A stretch of DNA of 64,000 nt from Bradyrhizobium sp. ISRA464. Its GTDB lineage: Bacteria > Pseudomonadota > Alphaproteobacteria > Rhizobiales > Xanthobacteraceae. The stretch spans positions 2,356,001 through 2,420,000 of the forward strand of contig NZ_CP094526.1 of the NCBI RefSeq assembly GCF_029910095.1. The letters run 5' to 3'. Within the stretch, counting starts at the first letter, position 1. The number at the start of each line of letters is the position of its first letter. The translations under genes were made by a program, and so were the position numbers. Positions 33,376 to 41,923 of this stretch are shown here, piece after piece. The notes beneath the pieces were generated by a model. That model did not search any database and was not told the DNA's origin. It worked only from the letters and a program-made list of their open reading frames with translations.

Positions 33376-33594
33376 TCAGGCTGCGATGTCCAGCAGCAGT
33401 TGCGAGGAACCGCGGACGAGCACCTTGCGGCCCGCAGGCGTCAACACAAACGAATCACCCCGCACCGCAACATAGCCGAGCGTGATGAGGCTTTCGACCG
33501 CAAACCGGCTCAGTTTTGAAGGGTTTGCCGCGGGAGCCCGCAGCGCTTTCAACGCGTCCCACTGATCAGGTCTGAGTTCGAGTTCTTCGCTCAT
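33376..33594 (-). CDS. Small conserved-looking hypothetical protein, possibly winged-helix-like
   Basis: A 72-aa protein starting MSEELELRPDQWDALKALR. The pattern of an amphipathic helical stretch followed by FAVESLITLGYVAVRGDSFVLTPAGRKVLVRG resembles a short winged-helix wing and turn, as in small regulators. The ATG at 33594 is preferred to a GTG at 33606 because GGAG lies 11 bp before it. It converges on the RND pump gene. No function is assigned; family membership cannot be tested here. Confidence 0.5.
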   Translation of the reverse strand: MSEELELRPDQWDALKALRAPAANPSKLSRFAVESLITLGYVAVRGDSFVLTPAGRKVLVRGSSQLLLDIAA

Positions 33595-33606
33595 GGATCT
33601 TTGCAC

Positions 33607-33780
33607 TCCAGCAATTCACGGAGTGCGAGATACAGAGCGCAGATGAATTTCGTGCGACCACAACGAGTCAGGATTTCGATTTATGTGGACCCGCCGTCAC
33701 ATCATCGTGTCATTGGATTATTTCAACTTTTTCGAATCGTGATGCGCAGCGACGCGTGATGTCGTCACACAGGTTAACCG
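33607..33780. other. Short gene-free gap before an IS, ending in the left target repeat
   Basis: No gene is visible. The final nine bases, GGTTAACCG at 33772-33780, are repeated at 35277-35285 on the other side of the inserted element, and GGTTAACC is itself a palindrome. Confidence 0.6.
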
Positions 33781-34048
33781 CTAGCAGGCTGTTGAAGAAG
33801 TCTTTGAACGATGTGCGATGAATGGGATGTTTGGCGCCGTTGAGGAGGCAGATCTCGCCTTCGAGTGAGCCGTCATCCTTTAGTTCGGCCCAGCCGTCAC
33901 CCTCGGCTGGCTCCATTTCGTCGTTTCCCTGCCAGCCGAACTCGACTGCATCGCCGTGGCAGGCTCCATGAATGGAGCCTGTGAGGCAATCGAAGGCGAA
34001 CTCACCGCCGTCCTTATCGAACAGGATGTAGGCGCCGGCCACGGCCAT
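33710..34048 (-). CDS. Possible passenger ORF in the IS, small acidic protein
   Basis: A frame downstream of the transposase gene encodes MAVAGAYILFDKDGGEFAFDCLTGSIHGACHGDAVEFGWQGN and other acidic, Gly-rich sequence with a protein-like composition. It continues upstream without a stop into the transposase end, and there is no good in-frame ATG before 34048. It runs through the terminal repeat (33781) into host DNA and stops at 33710, so the true end may be different in other copies. It may be a passenger or accessory gene of the element. No function is known to me. Confidence 0.45.
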   Translation of the reverse strand: MAVAGAYILFDKDGGEFAFDCLTGSIHGACHGDAVEFGWQGNDEMEPAEGDGWAELKDDGSLEGEICLLNGAKHPIHRTSFKDFFNSLLAVNLCDDITRRCASRFEKVEIIQ

Positions 34049-35276
34049 GTCGTAGCCCGGCGTCTCGACGACGCGCCATCTGCCCGGATGCTCATGCCGA
34101 TGACGCCAGAAGCTTGGGCAGCCGGATCAGATTGTAGGCCGCAAGCGCCAGGACGAAGACGGCATCCACGCGGTCGCGGCCTCGCAGCTTGACCTTGGCC
34201 AAGCCAGCGGAACTCTTGATCCAGCCGAAGACTTCTTCGATGCGTTTGCGGCAGCGCTGGCTGATGTCATAGCCGCTGTGACGCGTGGTACGCGCGTCGA
34301 TCGCCGTCTTGCGCCGCTTGCCGGTCTTACTCAGATGCCCGTCGATCGCGATATGCGGGGTAACTAATCTATCTCTGAGGTCGTGCACGAACTGCGTGAC
34401 GTCATAGGCCTTGTCCGCCCCCAGAGTGATCCGTTTCGTGCACCCGCGCGCATCGATCATGGCAAGCGCGATCTCCCGTTCGGCGGTGCCCGTCGCTTGG
34501 CTGACCCCGCCCAAAACCGCTAAACCATTGCGGTTCTCCATCAGCGCATGGCCTATGTAGCTCAGCTTGGCTGGCTGGCCGTCACCCTTCTTGTAGAGCC
34601 GTGCCTCGGGATCGGTCGTGCTCGCATGGGTCTCGTTCGATCGCTTCTCCTTGTGGAAGCTGCGCTCGGCATTGCGTCCCGGACCGTCCTGATCTTTGTC
34701 GCTGCCATCCTTCCTCCGGAAGCTCTTGGTCGAAGCCCAGGCTTCAATCAGCGTGCCATCCACCGAGAAGTGATCGCTCGATAGCAGACGCTTGACCTTC
34801 GGCTGCGCCAAAAGCGCGTTCAGGAACTTGGCCGCAATCTCGCCCTCAAGCAGCCGGTCGCGGTTCTTCGAGAAGGTTGAATGGTCCCAAACCGCATCAT
34901 CCACCCCAAGCCCGACGAACCAGCGGAACAGAAGATCGAACTCCATCCGTTCCATCAAATGCCGTTCCGAGCGAACCCCATAGAACGCTTGCAGGAGCAT
35001 CGCCCGAAGCAGCTTCTCCGGTGCGACCGAGGGGCGACCGAAGTCCGTATAGAGCTTGCCGAACTCCCCAGAAAGATCGCTCAGCGCTGCATTCGCCAAG
35101 TCCCGGATCACCCGTAACGGGTGGTCCACGCGAACCCGAGCCTCCAGGTCCACATAACTGAACAGCGAGCCCGACCGTTCGTCACTCCCCCGCATCGCGC
35201 CCCCAAGATAAAAATCCGATCCCAGAGAATCACGATCCGAAACGCTCCGCCACCAACTTCTTCAACAGCCTGCTAG
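33781..35276 (-). mobile_element. IS5/IS1182-superfamily element inserted at an SDR stop codon
   Basis: A 1496-bp element with perfect 21-bp inverted ends that start CTAGCAGGCTGTTGAAG. It is flanked by the direct repeat GGTTAACCG (33772-33780 and 35277-35285). The 9-bp duplication at a palindromic target suggests an IS1182-like insertion preference. Because CTAG is self-complementary, the boundary could also be read as a 4-bp CTAG duplication; the longer repeat outside favours the first reading. Confidence 0.85.
34092..35195 (-). CDS. IS5/IS1182-type DDE transposase
   Basis: A 367-aa transposase starting MRGSDERSGSLFSYVDLEARV. The N-terminal DUF772-type segment (LLRAMLLQAFYGVRSERHLMERMEFDLLFRWFVGLGVDD) is followed by the first Asp in HFSVDGTLIEAW, the second in LGADKAYDVTQF and the Glu in CRKRIEEVFGWIKSSAGL. 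All three catalytic regions are intact and the gene spans most of the element, so it could be active. Confidence 0.9.
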   Translation of the reverse strand: MRGSDERSGSLFSYVDLEARVRVDHPLRVIRDLANAALSDLSGEFGKLYTDFGRPSVAPEKLLRAMLLQAFYGVRSERHLMERMEFDLLFRWFVGLGVDDAVWDHSTFSKNRDRLLEGEIAAKFLNALLAQPKVKRLLSSDHFSVDGTLIEAWASTKSFRRKDGSDKDQDGPGRNAERSFHKEKRSNETHASTTDPEARLYKKGDGQPAKLSYIGHALMENRNGLAVLGGVSQATGTAEREIALAMIDARGCTKRITLGADKAYDVTQFVHDLRDRLVTPHIAIDGHLSKTGKRRKTAIDARTTRHSGYDISQRCRKRIEEVFGWIKSSAGLAKVKLRGRDRVDAVFVLALAAYNLIRLPKLLASSA

Positions 35277-35278
35277 GG

Positions 35279-36079
35279 TTAACCGCGCCGCACGCTCGCG
35301 CCCCCGTCGACCGGCAACGTGACACCGGTAATGAAGTTGGCTTCGTCGGAGGCGAGAAACAGCGTGGCGTTGGCGACGTCCCAGCCGGTACCCATCTTGT
35401 GGCGCAGCGGCACCCTGCTGTCGCGTTCGGCCTCGACTTCGGCGCGGCTCTTCTTGAATTCGCGGGCGCGAGTGTCGACCGCCATCGGCGTATTCATCAA
35501 TCCGGGCAGGATCACATTGGCGCGAATGCCGTATTGCGCGTTCTGGTAGGCGAGTTGCTCGGTGAAGGCGATCATCGCCGATTTCGTTGCCTTGTAGGCG
35601 ACATAGGGATAGGTCGTGATCGCGGCCATCGACGAGATGTTGATGATCGCGCCGCGCTGCTGTTGCCGCATGATCGGGATCACGTGCTTGGCGGCGAGAA
35701 CGCAACTCTTCAGGTTGATCGCCACGCAGCGATCGAACGCCTCTTCGGTGATGTCGAGCAGCTCGGCGTCGCCGCCGGACAGGCTGACGCCGACATTGTT
35801 GTGCAGGATGTCGACGCTGCCCCAGCGCGTATGCGCGTCCGTCACCATGGCCTTGATGTCGGCATTTCGCGTGACGTCGGCCTTGAAGGCGACGGCGGTG
35901 CCGCCCTTGGCCGCGATCAGGTCGACAGTCTCCTGCGCCGAGGCCAGATTGTGATCGACGCACAGCACCTTCGCGCCCTCGCGGGCGAAGGTCAGTGCGG
36001 TGGCGCGGCCGTTGCCGATGCCTTCGCCGGGACTTTGTCCGGCCCCGACGACGATGGCGACACGATCTTGCAGGCGCAT
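35279..36079 (-). CDS. SDR-family oxidoreductase
   Basis: A 266-aa classical short-chain dehydrogenase. It has a cofactor motif VVGAGQSPGEGIGNGRA (an extended variant of TGxxxGIG), HNNVG, the catalytic Ser in NISSMAA and YKATK. The stop TAA lies inside the GGTTAACCG target repeat of the adjacent IS, so the insertion kept the gene intact. It is the last gene of the MaoC/CMD/SDR operon, one base after the CMD stop. The substrate is unknown; the set suggests catabolism of an acyl or cyclic compound. Confidence 0.87.
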   Translation of the reverse strand: MRLQDRVAIVVGAGQSPGEGIGNGRATALTFAREGAKVLCVDHNLASAQETVDLIAAKGGTAVAFKADVTRNADIKAMVTDAHTRWGSVDILHNNVGVSLSGGDAELLDITEEAFDRCVAINLKSCVLAAKHVIPIMRQQQRGAIINISSMAAITTYPYVAYKATKSAMIAFTEQLAYQNAQYGIRANVILPGLMNTPMAVDTRAREFKKSRAEVEAERDSRVPLRHKMGTGWDVANATLFLASDEANFITGVTLPVDGGASVRRG

Positions 36080-36080
36080 G

Positions 36081-36635
36081 TCATTTCACTCCCTGTAACG
36101 GGTACTGCTGCAGTACCTCTTTGTAGGTAGGTTCGTTGTCGATCTTCATGGTGGCGAGCACGCGCACCACGGCGCAGTAGAACGCAATCGTCAGCACGAG
36201 GTCGGTCATGTGCTCGTCGGACAGCTGCGTCTTGATCTCGGCAAAGGTCGTATCCGACATCGCGAGCTCGCGGACCATCTCGCGGGCGCCTCTGAGGATC
36301 GCCCTGGCGAGCGGCTCGAGCTTCGACGGTTTGCCATCGGTCTCCGCGATCAGGCCCTCGATATCAGCGTCGGTGACGCCGAACTCCTTGCCGATCTTCA
36401 CATGATGGGTGAACTCATATTCCGACTTCTCGAGCCAACCGACCTGCAGGATTGCAAGTTCGCGTAAGCGCGGATCGAGCTTGCTCTTGAAGCGGATGTA
36501 GCCGCCGATCCCGTTGAAGGCGCGCGCCATGTCCGGCGAGTTGACCAGGAGCTTGTGCAGGTTGGTGTTGCGCTTGAGCATGTCCCGATATTCGGGCGCA
36601 ACCTGATCGGCTTCGAGATAGGGCAGGCGGGCCAT
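36081..36635 (-). CDS. Carboxymuconolactone decarboxylase/AhpD-family protein
   Basis: A 184-aa protein starting MARLPYLEADQVAPEYRDML. The CMD fold signature includes LRELAILQVGWLEKSEYEFTHHVKIGKEFGVTDADI. Here the CxxC of AhpD peroxidoreductases is absent, which leans toward the decarboxylase side or an unknown activity. The start at 36635 was chosen because upstream in-frame codons form a low-complexity Arg-rich run. It lies between the MaoC-like and SDR genes. Confidence 0.8.
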   Translation of the reverse strand: MARLPYLEADQVAPEYRDMLKRNTNLHKLLVNSPDMARAFNGIGGYIRFKSKLDPRLRELAILQVGWLEKSEYEFTHHVKIGKEFGVTDADIEGLIAETDGKPSKLEPLARAILRGAREMVRELAMSDTTFAEIKTQLSDEHMTDLVLTIAFYCAVVRVLATMKIDNEPTYKEVLQQYPLQGVK

Positions 36636-36682
36636 TGTTGTTGTCCTTGGTTTGGCGGCTTGCGGCATGCGCGGCGGTCGTT

Positions 36683-37633
36683 TCAGCCGTAGAGTGCTTT
36701 GTACTCGCGTTGATAGTTGGCGTAGGAATCCTTCATGCTGGCGCCGTTGAGCAGCATGGTCGCAACCGGAGTGTTGTCGGCGTCGAACACGGTTGTCCGC
36801 ACCCACATGCTCTCGGTGCGCTTGCTGCCGGAGAGCGCGACGACTTCGCGCTCGGCCCAATAGGTTTCGCCCGGGAACAGCGGCCCGCGCAGCAGCCGGA
36901 TCTCCTGGTCCGCGAACAGGCCGACGGCGGGACCGCGGACCGGCAGCCGGTCCTCGCGCGCGCGGTACTGAAACAGCACGCTCAGCATCTCCATCGGGAT
37001 GATGGCCCGGCCCCAGGGATTGTGCTCCAGCGAGTAGTAATCCGACGGTTCGGTGATCACCTTCAGCTTGTCGGTCAGCGAGAATGGGTAGAGATCGCCC
37101 ATGTTCTGGTCGAAATCCATCTTGATTGCCTGCCGGGGCGTCTTCATGCCGACCTTGATGTCGGCGAGGATGACGGGATCGGTCAGCGGCTTCAACTCGC
37201 CGAGCCGGTGGCTAAGGGCCGTCTCCGTGCCGTCGCCGTCAATGGAGGCGGTGCCGCGCAAGATCTCGGTGCCGTCGCGCTTGATCATCCCGATTGCGCA
37301 AACGGTCTGGCCCGGTTTCGGCTTCTCGATCTGGGCCTGGACCTCTTCGCCTTCGAAGGCGGGATTGCGGTAATGCGCGGATAGGCATCCGGTCATGAAC
37401 CAGGCTCGGCCCCAGATCCGCTCGCACAGTGGCGCGAACTGGCTGAAGTGGGTTGGTCCTTCGATCGTGCCGCCGCGGAAGCCGAGCTTCTGCGCGGTTG
37501 CATCGTCGTGGATCGAGGCGTGAGAGTCGTAGACCTGGGCCTGAAGCATCTGCTTCGGGCTGCGCCAGGGACCCACCAGCAGATTGCCGTTCTCCACGAT
37601 TTCGGTCGTGAACGCGGTTTCGACTGTAATCAT
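36683..37633 (-). CDS. MaoC-like (hotdog-fold) dehydratase/hydratase
   Basis: A 316-aa protein starting MITVETAFTTEIVENGNLLVGPW. The ATG at 37633 follows a GGGAGACCAAGG ribosome site. The sequence YDSHASIHDDATAQKLGFRGGTIEGPTHFSQFAPL resembles the substrate entry of hotdog hydratases, with a second hotdog-like half at the C-terminus. Such proteins hydrate enoyl-CoA-like substrates. It heads a minus-strand operon and is divergent from the indolepyruvate oxidoreductase gene across a 212-bp gap. The substrate cannot be deduced. Confidence 0.7.
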   Translation of the reverse strand: MITVETAFTTEIVENGNLLVGPWRSPKQMLQAQVYDSHASIHDDATAQKLGFRGGTIEGPTHFSQFAPLCERIWGRAWFMTGCLSAHYRNPAFEGEEVQAQIEKPKPGQTVCAIGMIKRDGTEILRGTASIDGDGTETALSHRLGELKPLTDPVILADIKVGMKTPRQAIKMDFDQNMGDLYPFSLTDKLKVITEPSDYYSLEHNPWGRAIIPMEMLSVLFQYRAREDRLPVRGPAVGLFADQEIRLLRGPLFPGETYWAEREVVALSGSKRTESMWVRTTVFDADNTPVATMLLNGASMKDSYANYQREYKALYG

Positions 37634-37742
37634 CCTTGGTCTCCCTTTGCGCGCCACCGTTTCAAAGAAGGCGCGGTTCGGCAAGGCCTCGCATATGCAG
37701 CAGGGAGAGGAGATATGTCTTGCCGCAAGGGGACAAGGCTGT

Positions 37743-37778
37743 TCATGCATAACAAAATCACTGCATGCTGATGCATGA
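37743..37778. promoter_or_regulatory. Inverted repeat in the divergent MaoC/IOR gap
   Basis: TCATGCAT at 37743-37750 and ATGCATGA at 37771-37778 are perfect 8-bp inverted arms with a 20-bp spacer. A further self-palindrome GCATGC lies between them (37763-37768). In a divergent promoter region this could be a dimeric regulator site. No regulator gene lies next to it. Confidence 0.4.
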
Positions 37779-37845
37779 TCCTGTCCGAAGCGAAACGAGA
37801 CCGGGTCGGACCGGCGCGGCAGAGACGGGATGGGGAGCCTGACGA

Positions 37846-40800
37846 ATGGGGTTGATGGAAGTTGGACTGGACGACAAGTACCGGTTGGACGCGAAACGAA
37901 TTTTCCTTTCCGGTACCCAGGCGCTGGTCCGATTGCCCATGTTGCAGCGCGAACGCGATCGTGCGCACGGGCTGAACACCGCGGGTTTCATCTCCGGCTA
38001 CCGCGGCTCGCCGCTCGGCATGTACGACCACGCGCTGTGGCGCGCGAAGTCTTTCCTGAAAGAACATGACATCGCATTCGTGCCGGGTCTCAACGAGGAC
38101 CTGGCGGCCACCGCGGTATGGGGCAGCCAGCAAGTCGGCATGTTTCCGGGCGCCAAGGTCGATGGCGTGTTCGGCATTTGGTACGGCAAGGGCCCCGGCG
38201 TCGACCGCTCGCTCGACGCGCTCAAGCACGCCAATTCCGCCGGCACCTCGCCCAATGGCGGCGTGATCGCGCTTGCCGGCGACGACCATGGCTGCCAGTC
38301 CTCCACCCTGGCCCATCAGAGCGAGCAGGTGTTCGCCTCGGCACTGATGCCGGTGGTCAATCCGGCGACGCTGCAGGACTATCTTGACCTCGGTATCCTC
38401 GGCTTTGCGTTGTCGCGCTATTCCGGCTGCTGGGTCGGCTTCAAGGCGATCTCGGAGACGGTGGAAAGCTCGGCCTCGATCGTCAGCGATCCCGATCGCA
38501 TCAAGATCATCATGCCCGACGATTTCGAGATGCCGCCGGGCGGACTGTCGATCCGCTGGCCGGATCCGCCGCTCGAGGCGGAGCGGCGGCTGCATGGGCC
38601 GAAGATGGAGGCGGTGGCTGCGTTTACCCGCGTCAACCGCTTCGACCGCATCGTGCTGGATTCGAAGCCGGCGCGGCTCGGCATCATGGCGACCGGCAAG
38701 GCCTATCTCGATCTGCGCCAGGCGCTGGCCGATCTCGGCCTCACGGATGCGGACGCGCAGGCGCTCGGCCTGCGCATCTACAAGGTGGCGCTGACCTGGC
38801 CGCTGGAGGAACGCGGGGCGCGCGCCTTCGCCGAGGGGCTGCAGGACGTGCTCGTGGTCGAGGAGAAGCGTGGCTTCATCGAGGATCAGCTCGTCCGCAT
38901 CCTCTACAACATGGATGCCTCGAAGCGGCCTTCGGTGGTCGGCAAGCGCGACGAGAGCGGCGCGATGCTCCTGCCGAGCGAAGGCGAGCTGACGCCGACC
39001 ATGGTGGCGGCCGCCGTGGTCGCGCGCCTGCGCAAGCTCGGGCATCGCAGCCCGATGCTGGAGCAGCGGCTGGCGAAGCTCGAGGCGTTCGATCGGCCGG
39101 CCGAAGGCACCGGCGCCGTCAAGCTGGCGCGCACCCCGTATTTCTGCTCGGGCTGCCCGCACAACACCTCCACCAAGATCCCCGAGGGCAGCCGCGCGAT
39201 GGCCGGCATCGGCTGTCACGGCATGGCGCTGTCGGTGCCGAACCGCCGCACCGCGACCATCTCGCATATGGGCGCGGAGGGCGTGAGCTGGATCGGGCAG
39301 GCCCCGTTCACCAGCGAAGAGCATGTGTTCCAGAATCTCGGCGACGGCACCTACACCCATTCCGGTCTGCTGGCGCTGCGTGCGGCCGCCGCGGCCGGCG
39401 TCAACATCACTTACAAGATCCTCTACAACGACGCGGTCGCAATGACTGGCGGCCAGCCCGCTGAAGGCGGCTTCACCGTGTCGCAGATCGCACACCAGGT
39501 CGCGGCCGAGGGCACCAAGCGGCTTGCGATCGTCTCCGACGATCCCGACAAGTACCCGGCCAACTATTTCCCGGCCGGTGCCACCGTGCATCATCGCCGC
39601 GAGCTCGATGCCGTGCAGCGGAGCTTGCGCGAGATCAAGGGCCTGACGGTTCTGATCTACGACCAGACCTGCGCCGCCGAGAAGCGCCGCCGCCGCAAGC
39701 GCGGGCTCTATCCCGATCCGGCGAAGCGCATCTTCATCAACGAACGGGTCTGTGAAGGGTGCGGCGACTGTTCGCAGGCCTCGAACTGCGTCTCGGTGCA
39801 GCCGCTGGAAACCGAGTTCGGCCGCAAGCGCCGCATCGACCAGTCGAACTGCAACAAGGATTTCTCCTGCATCGAGGGATTCTGCCCGAGCTTCGTCACC
39901 GTGCTCGATCCCAAGCTGCGCAAGGCGGACCGCACCGCGGCCGATCCGAAGGCGCTGTTCGCCGACCTGCCGACGCCGCCTGCGACCGCGCTCGCCGGAC
40001 CCTACAACATCCTGATCACCGGCATCGGCGGCACCGGCGTCATCACTATCGGCGCGCTGCTCGGCATGGCCGCGCATGTCCAGGGGCTGGCCTGCTCGAC
40101 GCTCGACTTCACCGGCCTGTCGCAGAAGAACGGCGCGGTCATGAGCCATGTCCGGCTCGCGCCGGCCGCTGACATGCTGACCACGGTGCGCATCGCGCCC
40201 GGCAATGCCAATCTGATCCTCGGCTGCGACCTTGTCGTTGCGACCAGCGCCCCGGCGTTGAGCCGGGCCGAGCGCGGCGTCACCCGCGCCGTCGTCAACG
40301 CCGACCTGCTGCCGACCGCGAGCTTCGTGATCAATCCGGACATCGATTTCGAGGCCGGCGCGATGCGCGATGCACTGAGCGGCGCGGTGACACCTGCTGA
40401 TCTCGACATCCTCGATGCCACGGGCCTGGCCACCGCGCTGATGGGCGACAGCATCGCGACCAACGCCTTCATGCTCGGCTTCGCGTTCCAGCGCGGCGCG
40501 ATCCCGCTGTCGCTGGAGGCGATCCTGAAGGCGATCGAGCTCAACGGTGCAGCGATCGAGATGAACAAGACGGCGTTCTCATGGGGCCGGCTCGCCGCGC
40601 ACGACCTGCAGCGCGTGGTCAGCGCCGCGCGGTTCAAGAGCGCGGGTGCTGCGCCCGCCAAGCGGACGCTGGACGAGGCGATCGCGTACCGCGCCAAGTT
40701 CCTCACCGATTATCAGGACGAGGCTTACGCCAGGCGCTATCTCGACGATGTCGCGCGCGTGCGTGCGGCCGAGGTTGCGGCCGCGCCGGGCTCGCAGGAG

Positions 40801-41319
40801 CTGACCGAGGCCTTCGCCAAGGGCCTGTTCAAGCTGATGGCCTACAAGGACGAGTATGAGGTCGCGCGGCTCTATTCCGACGGCGAGTTCGCCAGGGCCT
40901 TGCGGGAACAGTTCGACGGCAATCCGAAACTGAAGGTGCTGCTGGCGCCGCCGCTGCTCGCGCAGCGCGATCCCGTTACCGGCCGTCTGCAGAAGCGCGA
41001 GTTCGGCCCGTGGGTGTTCCAGGCCTTCAGCATCCTGGCGCGGCTGAAGGGCCTGCGCGGCACCGCGTTCGACATCTTCGGCTACACAGCCGAGCGCAGG
41101 ATGGAGCGCGCCTTGCCGGGCGAGTATTCCGCGATGATCCTGCGTCACCTCGACGGCAAGCAGCCGCTCGACCTGCCGCGGCTGGTGGCGCTGGCCAAGG
41201 CAGCCGATCTGGTGCGCGGCTACGGCCACATCAAGGAAGCCAACGTCGCCCGCTACCGCGGCGAATGCGCGCGGCTGGAAAGCGCAATCGGCCAGCCGGT
41301 GGCGCAGGCGGCCGAATAG
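37846..41319 (+). CDS. Fused indolepyruvate ferredoxin oxidoreductase
   Basis: A 1157-aa single-chain enzyme of the indolepyruvate ferredoxin oxidoreductase family. It decarboxylates arylpyruvates to aryl-acetyl-CoA. An N-terminal pyruvate oxidoreductase-like region (AGFISGYRGSPLGMYDHALW) is followed by a thiamine diphosphate region (GIGCHGMALSVPNRRTATISHMGAEG, then LYNDAVAMTGGQPAEGG), a cysteine-rich ferredoxin-like segment (CEGCGDCSQASNC and CNKDFSCIEGFCPS) and a C-terminal gamma domain (ITGIGGTGVITIGALLGMAAH). Archaeal enzymes have separate subunits; fusion is common in Proteobacteria. The ATG at 37846 follows GGGGAGC. It likely feeds aromatic amino acid or phenylacetate catabolism. Confidence 0.9.
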   Translation: MGLMEVGLDDKYRLDAKRIFLSGTQALVRLPMLQRERDRAHGLNTAGFISGYRGSPLGMYDHALWRAKSFLKEHDIAFVPGLNEDLAATAVWGSQQVGMFPGAKVDGVFGIWYGKGPGVDRSLDALKHANSAGTSPNGGVIALAGDDHGCQSSTLAHQSEQVFASALMPVVNPATLQDYLDLGILGFALSRYSGCWVGFKAISETVESSASIVSDPDRIKIIMPDDFEMPPGGLSIRWPDPPLEAERRLHGPKMEAVAAFTRVNRFDRIVLDSKPARLGIMATGKAYLDLRQALADLGLTDADAQALGLRIYKVALTWPLEERGARAFAEGLQDVLVVEEKRGFIEDQLVRILYNMDASKRPSVVGKRDESGAMLLPSEGELTPTMVAAAVVARLRKLGHRSPMLEQRLAKLEAFDRPAEGTGAVKLARTPYFCSGCPHNTSTKIPEGSRAMAGIGCHGMALSVPNRRTATISHMGAEGVSWIGQAPFTSEEHVFQNLGDGTYTHSGLLALRAAAAAGVNITYKILYNDAVAMTGGQPAEGGFTVSQIAHQVAAEGTKRLAIVSDDPDKYPANYFPAGATVHHRRELDAVQRSLREIKGLTVLIYDQTCAAEKRRRRKRGLYPDPAKRIFINERVCEGCGDCSQASNCVSVQPLETEFGRKRRIDQSNCNKDFSCIEGFCPSFVTVLDPKLRKADRTAADPKALFADLPTPPATALAGPYNILITGIGGTGVITIGALLGMAAHVQGLACSTLDFTGLSQKNGAVMSHVRLAPAADMLTTVRIAPGNANLILGCDLVVATSAPALSRAERGVTRAVVNADLLPTASFVINPDIDFEAGAMRDALSGAVTPADLDILDATGLATALMGDSIATNAFMLGFAFQRGAIPLSLEAILKAIELNGAAIEMNKTAFSWGRLAAHDLQRVVSAARFKSAGAAPAKRTLDEAIAYRAKFLTDYQDEAYARRYLDDVARVRAAEVAAAPGSQELTEAFAKGLFKLMAYKDEYEVARLYSDGEFARALREQFDGNPKLKVLLAPPLLAQRDPVTGRLQKREFGPWVFQAFSILARLKGLRGTAFDIFGYTAERRMERALPGEYSAMILRHLDGKQPLDLPRLVALAKAADLVRGYGHIKEANVARYRGECARLESAIGQPVAQAAE

Positions 41320-41329
41320 GACCGATGAG

Positions 41330-41361
41330 GCCGGCCGCGGTGGGAACTTTCCGCGGCCGGC
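41330..41361 (+). terminator. Hairpin terminator after the indolepyruvate oxidoreductase gene
   Basis: GCCGGCCGCGG at 41330-41340 pairs with CCGCGGCCGGC at 41351-41361 over a 10-nt loop, 11 bp after the stop. The T tract that follows is short (ATTGTTG), so termination strength is uncertain. Confidence 0.6.
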
Positions 41362-41461
41362 ATTGTTGAGCGGTAACCCTGCCCGCAGCATCGGCTGGAT
41401 TTGGGCGGCGGGGCTCCTACATGATCACGGTAGTATTTGAGTGATTTCAGGAGGCCGTTTG

Positions 41462-41923
41462 ATGGTCCTGAAAAGCGCTTTTGTTGCCACCGTTTGTACC
41501 GCGTCCCTGGTGTTGGGTGGCGTGGCGTTGGCTGATGAGTACCGCCCGGACGAGTTCTTCAGCCTCGATCTCTCCAAGGCCGTGCTGTCGCCGAAGCGGC
41601 TCGGCCCGCCCGCCCAGTTCGAGCCGGTCCCCGTCGAAGCCAATTCCGACCGCAGCGCGAACGGGCCGACGCCGCAGGCCAATGCCGAACCGAAGGTTGA
41701 GGACACGAAGGTTGCGCCGCAGAAGGCGGTACGCACCGCCAGGGTGACGGCGACGCGGGTCGAGAAGAAGGCGCCGGTCGAGAAGAAGCGGGAAGCCAGG
41801 CGCGTTCCTGCACGGGCCAAGCTGGCGCGTCGCCACAGTAACCCGCTCGACGCCCAGGCCCGCGACACGCGGATCCAGACCTGGCCGTGCCGCTCCGGCG
41901 GCATCTGCAACTGGAAGCGATGA
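41462..41923 (+). CDS. Exported hypothetical protein
   Basis: A 153-aa protein starting MVLKSAFVATVCTASLVLGGVALA, a clear Sec signal peptide cleaved after ALA. The mature part is low-complexity, with Pro and Ala followed by a Lys/Arg-rich region (EKKAPVEKKREARRVPARAKLARR) and a final WPCRSGGICNWKR with two Cys that could form a disulphide. The ATG at 41462 is placed after an AGGAGG ribosome site. No family is recognised. The Lys/Arg-rich mature part might bind anionic envelope components. Confidence 0.65.
   Translation: MVLKSAFVATVCTASLVLGGVALADEYRPDEFFSLDLSKAVLSPKRLGPPAQFEPVPVEANSDRSANGPTPQANAEPKVEDTKVAPQKAVRTARVTATRVEKKAPVEKKREARRVPARAKLARRHSNPLDAQARDTRIQTWPCRSGGICNWKR

Noticed and set aside
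33781..33784. CTAG as the 4-bp target duplication of the IS at 33781-35276
   Set aside because: A longer direct repeat, GGTTAACCG, lies outside CTAG on both sides, so CTAG is better read as part of the inverted ends.
37630..40149. 839-residue minus-strand open frame opposite the indolepyruvate oxidoreductase gene
   Set aside because: It is antisense to a gene with intact motifs and has no recognisable domain.
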